Shown here: piece after piece, positions 1 to 7,365 of the stretch | How positions within the stretch are numbered: the stretch's first letter is position 1 | Layout of the letters: every line of letters starts with the position of its first letter | Assembly (NCBI GenBank): GCA_019416865.1 | Contig: DXWL01000048.1 | Coordinates: forward strand, 1 to 11,575 | Source of the DNA: Fusobacterium sp. | GTDB taxonomy: Bacteria; Fusobacteriota; Fusobacteriia; Fusobacteriales; Fusobacteriaceae | Direction: 5' to 3' | Length of the DNA stretch: 11,575 nucleotides | Translations under genes and position numbers: made by a program | Notes under the pieces: generated by a model | Database searches by the model: none | Told to the model about the DNA's origin: nothing | The model's input: only the letters and a program-made list of their open reading frames with translations

Positions 1-192
1 GATTTAAGGAGTTTTGTCGAAAAATAATATAAAGAGATTTAAATTTATTCTATTTTTATTAAATTTTAATTTTGGTTAAAAATTAATCTTTTTTTGGATA
101 ATTTTTAATATTTATTTGCAATTTTTTAAAAAATATTGTAGCATATTCCTAGAAAAATAATTTTTCTATATAGGAGCAGGGAGGGATAAAAT
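1..192. other. AT-rich upstream region of the PPDK regulator gene
   Basis: I see no gene here. A possible weak promoter for the plus-strand operon is TTGCAA at 116-121, then 17 bp, then TAGCAT at 139-144. An 8-bp hairpin (arms 150-157 and 161-168, loop TAA) sits just upstream of two candidate ribosome binding sites, AGGAG at 172-176 and GGGAGGG at 179-185. The second is correctly spaced for the ATG at 193. The hairpin could affect translation initiation, but its arms are almost all A and T and may be compositional chance. Confidence 0.35.
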
Positions 193-1017
193 ATGAGTAT
201 CGAAAAATTAACGGTGCATATCTTCTCAGATTCCTTTGGAGAATCAGGGGAGCAAATGCTTAGATGTGCCCTTAGCCAGTTTGATATAGCCTCGTACAAT
301 ATTATAAGGCACAGCCGTATTTCCACGGTGGAAGCTCTCGACAGAGAATTAAAAAAAATAAAAGATTATCCCAATGTTTTTATTCTTTTTACTCTTGTTA
401 ATGTAGATGTTGTAAAAAGAATGAAAGAGTTTTGCAGTGAAAATAATATTAAATATTCAGATCTTTTAAATCCTCTGTTATCAGCTCTTCAGGCTCAAAT
501 AGGTGAAGAACCTAAAAGACAGTCAGGAGCTTACAGGGTTATGGACGAAAAATATTTCGGCAGAATTGAAGCTATTGAATTTGCTGTAAAATATGACGAC
601 GGTAAAGATCAACATATGCTTCACGAAGCTGATTTAGTGCTTGCAGGAATTTCCAGAACTTCAAAAACACCTCTTAGCATTTATATAGCTAATAAGATGT
701 ATCTTAAAGTTTTAAATATTCCACTTGTCCCTGAAGTAAAGCCACCTAAAGAGCTTTTTGAAATCCCTAAAAAGAAAATTATAGGGCTTACAAATTCGGT
801 GGAGATGCTGAATAAAATAAGAACAGAAAGAGTAAAGTGTATCGGACTTAGAAATGGTTCATCATACTCATCTCTTTCAAGAATAATAGAAGAGCTTAAC
901 TATGCAGACAGTATTATGAAAAAATTGGGATGTCCTGTAATAGATGTATCTAAAAAAGCAATCGAAGAAACTGCACAAATGATACTGGAAATAATGAAAG
1001 AGCAGGAACTTATTTAA
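193..1017 (+). CDS. Pyruvate, phosphate dikinase regulatory protein (bifunctional Ser/Thr kinase and phosphorylase)
   Basis: This 274-residue cytosolic protein belongs to the DUF299/PDRP family (E. coli PpsR, B. subtilis YqfL, plant RP1), whose members are about 270 residues long. Family members switch PPDK or PEP synthase off with ADP-dependent phosphorylation of a threonine near the catalytic histidine, and on again by phosphate-dependent removal that releases pyrophosphate. The N-terminus (HIFSDSFGESGE, residues 9-20) matches the family opening. The nucleotide-binding loop GISRTSKTP lies at residues 152-160, followed by the typical SIYIAN helix and a PLVPEVKPP segment at 177-185. The substrate enzyme is the next gene, 51 nt downstream with no terminator between, so the target here is PPDK rather than PEP synthase. 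The ATG is supported by GGGAGGG 7 nt upstream. Confidence 0.95.
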   Translation: MSIEKLTVHIFSDSFGESGEQMLRCALSQFDIASYNIIRHSRISTVEALDRELKKIKDYPNVFILFTLVNVDVVKRMKEFCSENNIKYSDLLNPLLSALQAQIGEEPKRQSGAYRVMDEKYFGRIEAIEFAVKYDDGKDQHMLHEADLVLAGISRTSKTPLSIYIANKMYLKVLNIPLVPEVKPPKELFEIPKKKIIGLTNSVEMLNKIRTERVKCIGLRNGSSYSSLSRIIEELNYADSIMKKLGCPVIDVSKKAIEETAQMILEIMKEQELI

Positions 1018-1068
1018 AAAATTAAAAATATTAAAAAATATAGGTCTAAAATTAAGGAGGCATCAGTT

Positions 1069-3678
1069 ATGAAAAAATTTATTTACTCTTTTGACGAAGG
1101 TAACAAAAACATGAAGGATTTGCTTGGAGGAAAAGGGGCAAATCTTGCTGAGATGACACATATAGGTCTTCCTGTTCCTCCAGGATTTACTATTTCGACT
1201 GAGGCTTGTAGCGAGTTCTATAATCAGGATAAAAAAATATGGCCTGAATTAAAAGAAGAGATCGTTGCAAGTGTTAAAAAATTGGAATCAGTAACAGGAA
1301 AAACTTTCGGACATGGGGAAAATCCTCTTCTTGTATCAGTAAGATCAGGAGCAGCTGTTTCTATGCCTGGAATGATGGATACAATTCTTAATTTAGGATT
1401 AAACGATACAACTGTAGAATCTCTTGCAAAAATAACAAACAACCCTAGACTTGCTTGGGACTCATACAGAAGATTTATACAGATGTTTGGAGATGTTGTA
1501 AAAGAAGTTCCAAAATATAAATTTGACATTATAATGGATAAAGTAAAAGAGGGAAAAGGAATTACAAGCGATCTTGACCTTGATGTTGAAGATTTAAAAG
1601 TTATCACTAAAAGATTTAAAGATCTTTATGCAGAAGAAACAGGAGAAGATTTCTATGCAGATCCTATGGAACAACTTTTAAGTGCTGTTAAAGCAGTATT
1701 TAATTCTTGGAACAACCCAAGAGCAATAATCTACAGAGAGCTTAACGAAATTACAGGACTTCCTGGTACAGCCGTAAATGTTCAGTCAATGGTATTTGGA
1801 AACATGGGAGAAAATTCTGGAACTGGTGTTGCATTTACAAGAAACCCTGCAACTGGAGAAAATAAAATATTCGGTGAATACCTAATCAATGCCCAAGGGG
1901 AAGATGTTGTTGCTGGAATAAGAACTCCTGAAACAATAGATAAACTTGAAAGAGAGATGCCTGAAATTTATAAACAATTTACAGATATCTGCCATACACT
2001 TGAAAAACACTATAAAGATATGCAGGATATGGAATTTACTATTGAAAGAGGAAAATTCTATATGCTTCAAACAAGAAATGGTAAGAGAACTTCAAAAGCA
2101 GCAATAAATATCGCTGTTGACTTAGTTGAAGAGGGACTTATCACAAAAGAAGAAGCTATTTTAAGAATAGATCCTAAGAGTATAGACCAACTTCTTCACA
2201 AAACATTCTCTAAAGAGGGAGTAGAAAATGCCAAAGAGATCGGTGAAGGACTTGCAGCTTCTCCTGGTGCAGCTTCAGGAAAAGTATTCTTCGACTGTAA
2301 ATCAATAAAAGAAAATGGAGGAGGTATCCTTGTAAGACTTGAAACTTCTCCTGAAGATATTGAGGGAATGAATATTGCTGATGGTATTTTAACTATCCGT
2401 GGAGGAATGACATCTCACGCAGCAGTTGTTGCAAGAGGAATGGGAAAATGTTGTGTATGTGGATGCAGTGAACTTACAATATATGAAGAAAGAAAAGAAC
2501 TTGAATCAAGAGGTGTTGTAATAAAAGAAGGAGAATTTATCTCTCTTGACGGTTCAACAGGAAAAGTTTATCTTGGAGAAGTTCCTAAGACTGAAATAGA
2601 ACTTACAGGTGCTTTTGAAAAATTCATAAGCTGGGTTGATGAAGTAAGAAGTCTTGGAATCAGAATGAATGCTGACACTCCTAGAGATTGTGCTGTAGGA
2701 CTAAAATTTGGAGCAGAAGGAATCGGACTTTGCAGAACAGAACATATGTTCTTTGGTGAAGACAGAATTTGGGCAGTTAGAGAAATGATCGTTTCTAACA
2801 GCGAGCTTGAAAGATCAAGAGCATTAGCTAAAATTTATCCATTCCAAAAACAAGATTTCTGTGATATATTTGAGCTTATGAATGGAAAACCTGTAACAGT
2901 AAGACTTCTTGACCCACCTCTACATGAATTCCTGCCAAGAAATGCTGCTGACAGAGCAAAACTTGCAGAACTTATGGGAAAATCTGTTCGTGAAATTGAA
3001 GAGAGAACAGAATATCTTCACGAAGTAAACCCAATGCTTGGACACAGAGGATGCAGACTTGGTGTTACTTATCCTGAAATCTATGAAATGCAGACAAAAG
3101 CTATAATAGAAGCTGCTCTTGATGTACAGGCAAAAGGAATAGTTGTTAAACCTGAAATTATGATTCCTCTTATTATAGAAAAGAGTGAACTTCATTATAT
3201 AAAAGAAAAAATTACAGCAGTTATAGAAGAGCTGTTTGCTGAAAGAAAAGAAAAAGTGGATTACAAAATAGGAACAATGATAGAAGTTCCTCGTGCTTGT
3301 GTAACAGCTGATAAAATTGCTGAAGAAGCTGAATTCTTTAGTTTCGGAACAAATGACCTTACTCAAATTACTTTCGGATTCTCAAGAGATGACGCAGGTA
3401 AGTTTATAAGAGAATATGTTGACAGAGGTATTTTTGAAAAAGACCCATTTATCAGCATAGACAGAGAGGGTGTAGGATCACTTATGAAAATGGCGATTGA
3501 AAAAGGTAGAAAAACAAGACCTAATATCAAACTTGGTATCTGCGGAGAACACGGAGGAGAACCTAAGAGTGTGGAATTCTGTAACGAGATAGGACTTGAT
3601 TATGTATCATGTTCTCCATATAGACTGCTGATTGCAAAAATAGCCGCTGCTCAAGGAAAAATTAAACAGGCTAAATAG
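1069..3678 (+). CDS. ppdK: Pyruvate, phosphate dikinase
   Basis: PPDK catalyses the reversible reaction pyruvate + ATP + Pi to PEP + AMP + PPi in the cytosol. In anaerobes it runs either as a glycolytic, PPi-using step or toward gluconeogenesis. The protein has 869 residues, close to the roughly 874 typical of bacterial PPDK. The N-terminal ATP-grasp domain opens with a glycine-rich LLGGKGANLAEM segment near residue 20. The swivelling phosphohistidine domain holds GGMTSHAAVVARGMGK, with catalytic His450 and regulatory Thr448, the site expected to be modified by the upstream regulator. The C-terminal TIM barrel binds pyruvate/PEP and carries GICGEHGGEP with Cys825, equivalent to the catalytic cysteine of the Clostridium symbiosum enzyme. 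A clear AAGGAGG precedes the ATG. All landmarks are intact and a strong terminator follows. Confidence 0.98.
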   Translation: MKKFIYSFDEGNKNMKDLLGGKGANLAEMTHIGLPVPPGFTISTEACSEFYNQDKKIWPELKEEIVASVKKLESVTGKTFGHGENPLLVSVRSGAAVSMPGMMDTILNLGLNDTTVESLAKITNNPRLAWDSYRRFIQMFGDVVKEVPKYKFDIIMDKVKEGKGITSDLDLDVEDLKVITKRFKDLYAEETGEDFYADPMEQLLSAVKAVFNSWNNPRAIIYRELNEITGLPGTAVNVQSMVFGNMGENSGTGVAFTRNPATGENKIFGEYLINAQGEDVVAGIRTPETIDKLEREMPEIYKQFTDICHTLEKHYKDMQDMEFTIERGKFYMLQTRNGKRTSKAAINIAVDLVEEGLITKEEAILRIDPKSIDQLLHKTFSKEGVENAKEIGEGLAASPGAASGKVFFDCKSIKENGGGILVRLETSPEDIEGMNIADGILTIRGGMTSHAAVVARGMGKCCVCGCSELTIYEERKELESRGVVIKEGEFISLDGSTGKVYLGEVPKTEIELTGAFEKFISWVDEVRSLGIRMNADTPRDCAVGLKFGAEGIGLCRTEHMFFGEDRIWAVREMIVSNSELERSRALAKIYPFQKQDFCDIFELMNGKPVTVRLLDPPLHEFLPRNAADRAKLAELMGKSVREIEERTEYLHEVNPMLGHRGCRLGVTYPEIYEMQTKAIIEAALDVQAKGIVVKPEIMIPLIIEKSELHYIKEKITAVIEELFAERKEKVDYKIGTMIEVPRACVTADKIAEEAEFFSFGTNDLTQITFGFSRDDAGKFIREYVDRGIFEKDPFISIDREGVGSLMKMAIEKGRKTRPNIKLGICGEHGGEPKSVEFCNEIGLDYVSCSPYRLLIAKIAAAQGKIKQAK

Positions 3679-3723
3679 TATATCTACTTTTAAAAAGTAT
3701 TTATATTTTTGTATGAATTGAAA

Positions 3724-3760
3724 AGAGAGGTATTACAGAGATGTAATACCTCTTCTTTTT
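3724..3760 (+). terminator. Rho-independent terminator of the PPDK operon
   Basis: An 11-bp perfect stem (3726-3736 with 3743-3753, GAGGTATTAC core) has a six-base loop AGAGAT and is followed by TTCTTTTT. It lies about 45 nt after the ppdK stop. The promoter of the next gene begins inside its T tract. Confidence 0.93.
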
Positions 3761-3787
3761 GTATTTTTTTCATTTGAATGGTATAAT
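3759..3787 (+). promoter_or_regulatory. Sigma70-type promoter of the thioesterase gene
   Basis: TTGTAT (3759-3764), a 17-bp spacer and a perfect TATAAT (3782-3787) precede the ATG at 3820, with GGGAGAG at 3805-3811 as the ribosome binding site. The -35 overlaps the end of the upstream terminator, so this marks the start of a new transcription unit. Confidence 0.7.
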
Positions 3788-3819
3788 ATATTATATTAAT
3801 AAAAGGGAGAGATTTTTAA

Positions 3820-4227
3820 ATGGATAAAATATATGAAATGGACTACAAAGTTATTGTATCTGATATAAATTATGGAGGGCATATGGGAAATGAAAGAGCC
3901 CTTATAATTTTTCAACAGACAAGAATGGAATGGCTTACAAGCATAGGGTATGACGAAGCTGATATAGAAGGTAAGGGAATGATTCAGCTGGAATCTCATG
4001 TATATTATATAAAGGAAGTATTTATGGGAGAAAATTTAAGATGCAGAATTACAGGTATTGAGCCTGAAAGAATTACTTTCAACATAAATTATGAGATAAT
4101 AAATGAAGCTAACGAAACAGCAATAAAAGGAACTACTAAAATGGCTGTTTTTGATTATGAGAAAAAAAGAGTTTCGAGAATACCAAAAGAGTTTGCAGAA
4201 AAAATAAAAGAGTATGAAAATCATTAA
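3820..4227 (+). CDS. Acyl-CoA thioesterase-like protein, 4HBT hotdog family
   Basis: This 135-residue protein has the length and pattern of the 4-hydroxybenzoyl-CoA thioesterase/YbgC type of hotdog-fold enzyme, which hydrolyses acyl-CoA or acyl-ACP thioesters in the cytosol. The diagnostic segment is near the N-terminus: SDINYGGHMGNERALIIFQQ (residues 14-33), followed by RMEWL. It corresponds to the family pattern of an acidic residue, GH, then N and a helix ending in an aromatic/arginine stretch. The remaining part alternates into beta strands (ESHVYYIKEVFMGENL, then ERITFNINYEI) as expected of a hotdog sheet. Asp15 is the likely catalytic acid, by analogy. The substrate cannot be told from sequence. 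It has its own promoter; 76 nt without an evident terminator separate it from the BatD-like gene, so readthrough is possible. Confidence 0.85.
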   Translation: MDKIYEMDYKVIVSDINYGGHMGNERALIIFQQTRMEWLTSIGYDEADIEGKGMIQLESHVYYIKEVFMGENLRCRITGIEPERITFNINYEIINEANETAIKGTTKMAVFDYEKKRVSRIPKEFAEKIKEYENH

Positions 4228-4303
4228 TTAAAACTATTAACATAAATAATACGTCTAAAAATTAGTATTTACATAATGATTTACAGAGGGCAAGGGTGAG
4301 GCT

Positions 4304-5428
4304 GTGAAAAGATTTACAAGAGTATTGCTGCTGTTTTTAATGGTAAATATCATATCTTTTTCAGAAGTTAAAATAGGTATCGATAATGTTAACCCTGAAG
4401 TAAAACAGCATATCGTATTAAGTGTAGAGTTTTTAGGAGAGGAAAAAACTGAATACACTATAAATGGAATTGAAAAATTTAAAATTACCTCTATGGTAAG
4501 CAGATCAAATTTTACATCTATTAATAAAAAAGTGAATTATTCAAAATCAGATATATACATCTTGTGTCCATACGAAGAGGGAAAAGCTGTATTATCTGTA
4601 AAAACAAAAAATGGTTCTCTTTCAAACCAAATTGCAATTGAAGTTTTAAAGGAATCTCCCGAAAAAAATTCTGAACAAAAATTTATTTTAGAGATGACAC
4701 CTTACAAAAGAGATTTTTACATGGGAGAAAAAATTCCTTTTGCAGAACGTGTTATTATAAAATCTTCTGTTACAAACTATAATTATGTATCCACTCCTGT
4801 TTTTAATGGATTTTCAGTAAGAAATATCACACCTAGGGACAGCAGAGGATTTCCTATTCCTAAAAGGATAACTTCTAAAGGACAGGAATATGTGGAAGTA
4901 GTGCTTTACAGAAGTATTCTGGAACCTGTTTCTGTAGGAAAAAAAATAATTAAAAGTGGAGGAGTAAGTTTTGTTGAAGAACTTGCAGATGCAACTGAAA
5001 AACCTCCTGTTTATTTAGGATTCAAAGAGCTTGAAATAAATATTCTTCCCCTTCCTGAAAAGAATAAGCCCTATAATTTTCAAGGTATTGTAGGAAAACT
5101 TGAAGGAAACAGCAACTGGGAAGAAGGTATTGTAAATGGTAAAAAAGCATATATACTAAGACTTAGTCTTTCAGGAGATGCGAATCTTGACAGGTTAGAA
5201 AAAATAATAGAGGATAACAGTTTTTTAAGAAGAAAATTTAATATTAAAGAAAATCTTCTTTCTTATAACGAAAGAGTTGTAGACAGTGTATATTTTTCAG
5301 AAAAAGAGTACGAAATTATATTCTTCCCAAAATATGAAAGTTCTGTAAAAATTCCGCCTATTATTATCCCATATTTTAATCCTGTAGAGAAAAAATATGA
5401 AAATTTTACAATTAATGGTTTTAATTAA
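4304..5428 (+). CDS. Secreted BatD-like protein
   Basis: The 374-residue product starts at a GTG; no other start fits between it and an in-frame TGA at 4277, and GGTGAG lies just upstream. A Sec signal peptide is clear: basic MKRFTR, a hydrophobic core, and likely cleavage after ISFS (residue 20). The mature part resembles BatD of the Bacteroides aerotolerance operons: an N-terminal beta domain (21-115), a second module with the family-like YMGEKIPFAERVIIKS near 139-154, then PVFNGFSV, LSLSGDANLDRLEKI near 287-301, and a closing PYFNPVEKKYENFTING. BatD proteins normally act at the membrane beside MoxR ATPase and von Willebrand domain proteins BatA/BatB. None of these is next to it here, and the usual C-terminal membrane anchor is absent. 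Function is therefore uncertain. The selenoprotein gene follows after 34 nt. Confidence 0.7.
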   Translation: MKRFTRVLLLFLMVNIISFSEVKIGIDNVNPEVKQHIVLSVEFLGEEKTEYTINGIEKFKITSMVSRSNFTSINKKVNYSKSDIYILCPYEEGKAVLSVKTKNGSLSNQIAIEVLKESPEKNSEQKFILEMTPYKRDFYMGEKIPFAERVIIKSSVTNYNYVSTPVFNGFSVRNITPRDSRGFPIPKRITSKGQEYVEVVLYRSILEPVSVGKKIIKSGGVSFVEELADATEKPPVYLGFKELEINILPLPEKNKPYNFQGIVGKLEGNSNWEEGIVNGKKAYILRLSLSGDANLDRLEKIIEDNSFLRRKFNIKENLLSYNERVVDSVYFSEKEYEIIFFPKYESSVKIPPIIIPYFNPVEKKYENFTINGFN

Positions 5429-5462
5429 ACTATGAATATTTTAAAAGAAAAAAGGAGGTCAG

Positions 5463-5777
5463 ATGATATCACTGAGCAATAAAGTTTTAAACTTTATGAA
5501 AAAAAGAGAATTCACTGGAATAGTCCTTAATCAAGAGATTAAGCAGTTTGGCTGAGCAGGATGCAGACCAATAATTCGAGGCGAATTTATAAAAAATGAA
5601 GATGAAATCGAATCTTCAAAAAGAGAGGCTTATATTTTAGAAGAAACAGACGGAATAAAAGTTTTTATTCCTAAAAATATGGGCTATGATTCAAAAAATA
5701 AAAAAATAATCATAACTTCTAATTTGATGTTTTTCAATATGATAATTTTAAGTATAGAAATGTTTGAAGAGTATTAA
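5463..5777 (+). CDS. HesB/IscA-like selenoprotein (Sec at in-frame UGA 5553-5555)
   Basis: A single reading frame of 104 codons runs from ATG 5463 to TAA 5775 if UGA at 5553-5555 (codon 31) is read as selenocysteine. AAAGGAGG precedes the ATG by a normal distance. Without recoding it would be a 30-residue fragment, yet the frame stays open for 73 further codons in a very AT-rich genome. The N-terminus (MISLSNKVLNFMKKREFTGI) resembles the opening of IscA/HesB-type proteins. The region FGUAGCRP sits where they have their first GC-G motif, and DGIKVFIPKNM (from about residue 66) corresponds to their D-G-I-K-V strand. The C-terminal Cys-x-Cys of true Fe-S carriers is absent. Sec31 and Cys34 are the only such residues and form a UxxC motif, which suggests redox or metal-binding chemistry. 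It probably lies in one transcription unit with the BatD-like gene. The alternative, a nonsense mutation, is made unlikely by the SECIS hairpin. Confidence 0.87.
5553..5590 (+). promoter_or_regulatory. Bacterial SECIS element directing Sec insertion
   Basis: The UGA at 5553-5555 is followed by a hairpin inside the coding sequence: AATTCG (5573-5578), loop AGG (5579-5581), CGAATT (5582-5587). Two more pairs form below a bulged T (5571-5572 with 5589-5590). The apical loop begins 23 nt after the UGA and has G at its second position. Both fit what is known of bacterial SECIS elements bound by SelB: a short distance to the UGA and a guanine early in a small apical loop. The upper stem uses CGA for arginine, rare in this window where AGA dominates, as expected if RNA structure constrains codon choice. 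The selB, selC, selA and selD genes must lie elsewhere. Confidence 0.82.
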
Positions 5778-5820
5778 AAAAATGGCTCAGTGTGAGAGTG
5801 TTCACATTGAGCCATTTTTT
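5776..5820. terminator. Bidirectional terminator between convergent genes
   Basis: A 15-bp stem (5781-5795 with 5802-5816, one G-U pair; core TGGCTCA) with loop GAGTGT is flanked by seven A on the left and six T on the right. It therefore has a U tract in either direction. It begins inside the stop codon of the selenoprotein gene and can also stop transcripts of the minus-strand membrane protein gene ending at 5954. The AT-rich stretch 5821-5953 holds nothing else I recognise. Confidence 0.92.
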
Positions 5821-5953
5821 AGGTAATATAAAAAACTTTGTGTAAATAAAAATATTTTTTTCAAAAAAATTCACCAAGATTATTGATAGTTAGTATAACA
5901 TTAAATTATTTTTAATATTTAAAAATTTTATAGGAATTTTTAAAGAAATAAAT

Positions 5954-6607
5954 TTATCTGCTTATATACTCTCTCAACATCTTAAACTCTTTTATCAAGC
6001 TTCTATGCTCTATCTTCTTTACATCTTGCTTAAACATCTTAAAGAAGAACTGAATAACATACCCTGTTCCCAAAGAGAAAAGAGCTGTTCCCACTCCAAC
6101 TTTTCCTCCTAAAAAATATCCTGCTGTAAGAGCTGAAACCTCTAAACAAAGTCTTACCATTCCCATAGAAAGTCCCGTCTTTTTAGTAAAAACAACCATA
6201 AGTCCATCTCTTGGACCACATCCACATCCCCCAGAAATATACATATAACTTCCAAGAGCAAAAACAATCTCTCCCATACCAAAAAGAAAAATTTGTTTTA
6301 AGACTGTATCTCCCCAAGGAAGAAAATCAAGAGACATAAATATATCCACAAATGTCCCTACAAGAGCAACATTTATAATAGTTCCGCTTCCTATCGGCTG
6401 TTTGAAATATATTCCAATAAGGATAACCACAATTCCCACAAGGATATTTGCTTGTCCCAATGTTATCCCTGATTGAATATTTATCCCCTGATTAAGTACA
6501 TCCCATGGAGAAAGTCCCATATCTGCATTAAGTATCATTACAATTCCCAAAGCACAGAGAATAACCCCAATAGTTACCTTTATATATTTTAAAACTTCAT
6601 CTTTCAT
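5954..6607 (-). CDS. YczE/YitT-type integral membrane protein
   Basis: The 217-residue protein has five or six hydrophobic membrane segments and matches the COG2364 (YczE/YyaS/YitT-related) family in length and motifs. These are GLSPWDVLNQGI after the first segment, a loop with KQPIGSGTIINVALVGTFVD, and SGGCGCGPRDGLMVVFTKKTG, whose GPRDGLM is the family signature. It ends in a basic cytoplasmic tail (KMFKQDVKKIEHRSLIKEFK). Members are predicted transporters or membrane regulators; B. subtilis YczE affects activation of surfactin synthesis, but no general biochemical role is established. The ATG (6605-6607) is preceded on the minus strand by AGGAGG. It is a single gene, divergent from the chromate transporter pair and convergent with the selenoprotein unit. 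Confidence 0.88.
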   Translation of the reverse strand: MKDEVLKYIKVTIGVILCALGIVMILNADMGLSPWDVLNQGINIQSGITLGQANILVGIVVILIGIYFKQPIGSGTIINVALVGTFVDIFMSLDFLPWGDTVLKQIFLFGMGEIVFALGSYMYISGGCGCGPRDGLMVVFTKKTGLSMGMVRLCLEVSALTAGYFLGGKVGVGTALFSLGTGYVIQFFFKMFKQDVKKIEHRSLIKEFKMLREYISR

Positions 6608-6659
6608 ATTTTAATTTTCCTCCTAAATATAAACTGCATAAAAAAATGCCCTGTTTTAT

Positions 6660-6688
6660 ATTATATCAGAAAATTTATCTCTTTTTAA
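6660..6688 (-). promoter_or_regulatory. Promoter of the YczE-type gene
   Basis: Read on the minus strand: TTAAAA (6683-6688), a 17-bp spacer and a perfect TATAAT (6660-6665), about 50 nt upstream of the ATG. The -35 matches the consensus at four of six positions. Confidence 0.55.
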
Positions 6689-6729
6689 CTTTTTTATTTA
6701 AAGAAAATTTTATTTTTAACCACCGTTTA

Positions 6730-6738
6730 TGATATAAT
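6730..6738 (+). promoter_or_regulatory. Extended -10 promoter of the chromate transporter operon
   Basis: TGATATAAT gives an extended -10 (TG-n-TATAAT) 48 nt before the GTG start of the first chrA gene. No good -35 is seen at 17 bp, as is usual when the extended motif is present. It lies back to back with the promoter of the minus-strand gene. Confidence 0.6.
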
Positions 6739-6786
6739 AAGAAATAATGAAGTAAACACTGAAAATTACCGAGGGGGCGGTAAATT

Positions 6787-7365
6787 GTGAAAAAAAATAT
6801 ACATTTTGATATATTTCTTGTATTTTTTAAGATAGGTGCTTTCACAATAGGAGGAGGATATGCAATGGTTCCTCTTATTAAGGAAGCTTTAGTTGACAAA
6901 AAGAAATGGCTTAAAGATGAAGAGTTTGTAGATGCTTTGGCTGTGGCTCAGTCTGCTCCAGGAGCATTGGCAATTAATACTTCTATAATTGCAGGGCATA
7001 AAATAGGAGGAAAACTGGGAGCTGTAGCAGGAGCTATGGGAGCTGTACTTCCTTCTTTCTTAATGATTTTGACTCTTGCAACCTTTATGTCTTCAGTAAG
7101 AAATTCAAAGTTTTTTATATCTTTCTTTAATGGAATAAAACCTGTTACAGTTGCACTTATTTTTATCTCTACAATAAAAATGGCAAAAAGTGCAAAACTT
7201 ACATTAAAAATGATTCTTCTTCCTATAACGGTAGGATTGCTTGTGGCATATACGCCTCTTTCTCCTATTGTTGTCATTGTTCTTACTATGATAATAGGAA
7301 ATATATATTTTAAATGGGTTGATGAAAAAAATAAGAAAAACACAGAAGGGGGAGATAAAAAATGA
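6787..7365 (+). CDS. chrA: Chromate transporter ChrA, short-chain subunit 1
   Basis: This 192-residue membrane protein is a half-size member of the CHR (chromate ion transporter) family. Such monodomain proteins are encoded as adjacent pairs and are thought to work together as one transporter; characterised pairs export chromate, but many have unknown natural substrates. Family features are FFKIGAFTIGGGYAMVPLI near residue 14, the following KKWL, and VAQSAPGALAINTSIIAG with the conserved PG near residue 58, then several membrane helices and a charged tail (KWVDEKNKKNTEGGDKK). The start is GTG; GAGGGGG lies about 9 nt upstream and no ATG fits better. Its TGA overlaps the ATG of the partner in the arrangement ATGA, indicating translational coupling. 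Confidence 0.92.
   Translation: MKKNIHFDIFLVFFKIGAFTIGGGYAMVPLIKEALVDKKKWLKDEEFVDALAVAQSAPGALAINTSIIAGHKIGGKLGAVAGAMGAVLPSFLMILTLATFMSSVRNSKFFISFFNGIKPVTVALIFISTIKMAKSAKLTLKMILLPITVGLLVAYTPLSPIVVIVLTMIIGNIYFKWVDEKNKKNTEGGDKK

Noticed and set aside
1..27. Open frame ending in TAA at 25-27 that could be the last eight codons of an upstream gene
   Set aside because: Another frame is open to a similar point and eight residues cannot be assigned to any family.
2920..3366. Long minus-strand ORF inside ppdK
   Set aside because: It is rich in Phe, Tyr, Ser and Cys, the typical antisense image of an AAA/GAA-rich coding strand, and has no ribosome binding site.
5463..5555. Short 30-codon ORF ending at UGA, or a pseudogene with a nonsense mutation
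   Set aside because: The frame continues with family-like sequence for 73 codons and a SECIS hairpin sits at the right distance, so recoding explains it better.
5821..5953. Possible small RNA or second terminator in the AT-rich intergenic region
   Set aside because: Only A/T-only pairings are visible; they are expected by composition and lack a GC-containing stem.
7362..7365. UGA at the end of the first chrA gene as a second recoded stop
   Set aside because: It overlaps the ATG of the next gene in the usual ATGA arrangement, no SECIS-like hairpin follows, and the protein is complete.
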